Source: CAZCQG01 sp964500775
GTDB lineage: Bacteria; Campylobacterota; Campylobacteria; Campylobacterales; CAZCQG01
Direction of reading: 5' to 3'
DNA length: 5,895 nucleotides
Assembly (NCBI GenBank): GCA_964500775.1
Contig: CAZCQG010000073.1
Location: 1-5,895, forward strand
The notes below the pieces were generated by a model. That model had not been told where the DNA came from and searched no databases. It was given only the letters and a program-made list of their open reading frames with translations. The number at the start of each line of letters is the position of its first letter. Position 1 is the stretch's first letter. Below, in pieces: positions 5,010 through 5,895 of this stretch. The position numbers were made by a program, and so were the translations under genes.

Positions 5010-5134
5010 TGAAAACGGTTGTATTAGACGAAAAGTTAAAAACAAAACCGTATCTTAAAAAGAGTCTTACAAGGTATTTGGATTTAGGAAATACTAAAAT
5101 GAGCAATCAATTGAAATTGAAATACTTTAATTGA
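5006..5134 (+). CDS. Unidentified 42-aa ORF overlapping the end of hepT
   Basis: A 42-codon frame (ATGATGAAAACG start) begins in the hepT stop (ATG at 5006-5008, TGA at 5007-5009). A GGCGGAGGG stretch lies close upstream within hepT, so translational coupling is likely. The product is Lys/Leu-rich with a net positive charge, beginning MMKTVVLDEKLKTKPYLKKS. It has no membrane segment, Cys or recognisable motif. It could be a genuine small third member of the mntA-hepT operon. It could also be the N-terminal stub of a larger gene cut by whatever brought in the AT-rich sequence downstream. I do not recognise it. Confidence 0.4.
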   Translation: MMKTVVLDEKLKTKPYLKKSLTRYLDLGNTKMSNQLKLKYFN

Positions 5135-5135
5135 T
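5106..5135. promoter_or_regulatory. Inverted repeat at the XRE gene promoter, possible operator
   Basis: ATCAATT (5106-5112) and AATTGAT (5129-5135) are perfect 7-bp arms 16 nt apart. They flank the candidate -35 box of the downstream helix-turn-helix gene. XRE regulators often repress their own promoters, so this is a plausible autoregulatory site. The sequence is AT-rich and such repeats can occur by chance. Confidence 0.3.
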
Positions 5136-5146
5136 ATTTTTATAAA
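5117..5146 (+). promoter_or_regulatory. Candidate promoter of the XRE-family gene
   Basis: TTGAAA (5117-5122) and TATAAA (5141-5146) are separated by 18 bp, about 30 nt before the start codon at 5177. The region is AT-rich, so other -10-like boxes exist (for example TATTAT at 5150-5155), and the exact start site is uncertain. Confidence 0.45.
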
Positions 5147-5176
5147 ATTTATTATCTAAGCAAAAGGTTATGCTTT

Positions 5177-5895
5177 ATGAAAAGACAAGCTATCAACTTA
5201 CATAGGATTGCAAATACCGTTAAGTCTCATAGAGAGCAAAAGGGTGTATCACAGGAAGATTTGGCAAAAAAAATAGGTATCACTAGGACACCTATAGCTT
5301 TGCTAGAGCAAGGAAGAAAACTAGTATCAAAAGATAACCTCAAAAAAATAGCTTCAATTTTAGATTTTCCAGAAGAATTGATTATCATATCCGACAGCGA
5401 GCAACAGAGGATAAGATTTGAAATATTTCTTTTTGAAGTCACGGGTCAAAATGTAAGTTTAGAAAGTTTTGATGATATTCAAATTCAATCCTTAGAGAAT
5501 AATATTAATAAAATATTCCAACCACATGAAAATCCTAGCCAAACATTAGATTTAATAAATAAATGCCTTGTATATTATGGAATACCACAGATAAAAAGAA
5601 AATTTTTTGATAGGTATATCAAAGAAGCTATTAAAGAAAGAAATCTAGAAGAAGCTTTTTTGAAATTTCAAAAAGATGCCATAAGACTATATAGTTCATT
5701 TTCGGAAGGATTTGTTAAGTTAAATTCTGATGATTTAGAAAAAGAGATAAAAAAGATTGCCCCATACGATGATGAAATAAAAACGGGATACACTCAAAGA
5801 GCTGCTTGGGATTCCATCAAAGAGATATCAACTGATAAACTCAAATTATTGGGTTATATTTCTAGAGCAGATGAAATAAAAAAGCAAAAAGATGA
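5177..5895 (+). CDS. XRE-type helix-turn-helix protein with long unrecognised C-terminal region, 3'-partial
   Basis: The frame starts at ATG 5177 (AAAAGG at 5162-5167) and stays open for 239 codons to the window edge, so the product is longer. Residues 8-70 form a Cro/C1-type helix-turn-helix: VKSHREQKGVSQEDLAKKIG (15-34), ITRTPIALLEQGRK (35-48) and DNLKKIASILDF (53-64). It is probably a DNA-binding repressor. Residues 75-239 are mostly predicted helical and charged, with WDSIKEISTDKLKLLGYISR at 211-230, and match no family I can name. Plain XRE regulators are ~70-120 aa, so this is a fusion or an effector-sensing regulator. The gene is strongly AT-rich compared with all upstream genes, suggesting recent transfer. 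Its position after three toxin-antitoxin modules fits a defence or mobile-element setting, but this is inference. Confidence 0.8.
   Translation, partial: MKRQAINLHRIANTVKSHREQKGVSQEDLAKKIGITRTPIALLEQGRKLVSKDNLKKIASILDFPEELIIISDSEQQRIRFEIFLFEVTGQNVSLESFDDIQIQSLENNINKIFQPHENPSQTLDLINKCLVYYGIPQIKRKFFDRYIKEAIKERNLEEAFLKFQKDAIRLYSSFSEGFVKLNSDDLEKEIKKIAPYDDEIKTGYTQRAAWDSIKEISTDKLKLLGYISRADEIKKQKD

Noticed and set aside
1..5895. tRNA, rRNA, CRISPR arrays and strong intrinsic terminators
   Set aside because: No cloverleaf-like sequence, regular spaced repeats, or GC-rich hairpin followed by a T-run was found. The gaps between genes are all under about 60 bases.

Overview
This window is a tightly packed, single-strand (+) stretch of bacterial chromosome. 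It runs from an adenine glycosylase gene cut by the left edge to an AT-rich regulator-like gene cut by the right edge. The protein types and the style of the YaiI and MutY relatives suggest a Campylobacterota-like organism (Sulfurimonas/Sulfuricurvum type). That placement is an inference from remembered family resemblance and is not proven here.

Layout. (1) 1-1747: the 3' part of mutY overlaps (ATGA) wlbA, a Gfo/Idh/MocA dehydrogenase of the UDP-N-acetylglucosaminuronate (di-N-acetylated mannuronate/glucuronate) pathway. (2) 1748-3090: a consensus sigma70-type promoter drives a dinJ/relB-yafQ toxin-antitoxin pair, followed by a GIY-YIG nuclease-domain gene and a YaiI (UPF0178/DUF188) gene. 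Gaps between these genes are tiny or negative, so this is probably one transcript. (3) 3091-3647: a yefM-yoeB toxin-antitoxin pair has its own promoter. Across it lie two TGTACA-like sites 12 bp apart, the geometry described for the E. coli yefM-yoeB operator. (4) 3656-4228: wlbB, the N-acetyltransferase of the same sugar pathway as wlbA. Its ribosome binding site overlaps the yoeB stop codon. (5) 4221-5009: an MntA-HepT (MNT-HEPN, type VII) toxin-antitoxin pair whose hepT is split by an apparent +1 frameshift near its start. A 42-codon ORF of unknown function overlaps its end. (6) 5177-end: an AT-rich gene for an XRE-type helix-turn-helix protein with a long unrecognised C-terminal region, still open at the window edge.

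How it fits together. The two sugar-nucleotide genes wlbA and wlbB are separated by about 1.9 kb holding two toxin-antitoxin modules and two nuclease-like genes. A third toxin-antitoxin module follows directly. The intervening aminotransferase (WlbC/WbpE type) is not in the window. The picture is a surface-polysaccharide locus colonised by toxin-antitoxin modules, and wlbB now appears to depend at least partly on toxin-antitoxin transcripts. The least explained parts are the hepT frameshift region (ribosome binding-like motif plus hairpin), the 42-aa ORF, the XRE fusion protein, and the first ~50 bases of the window, which do not match MutY.
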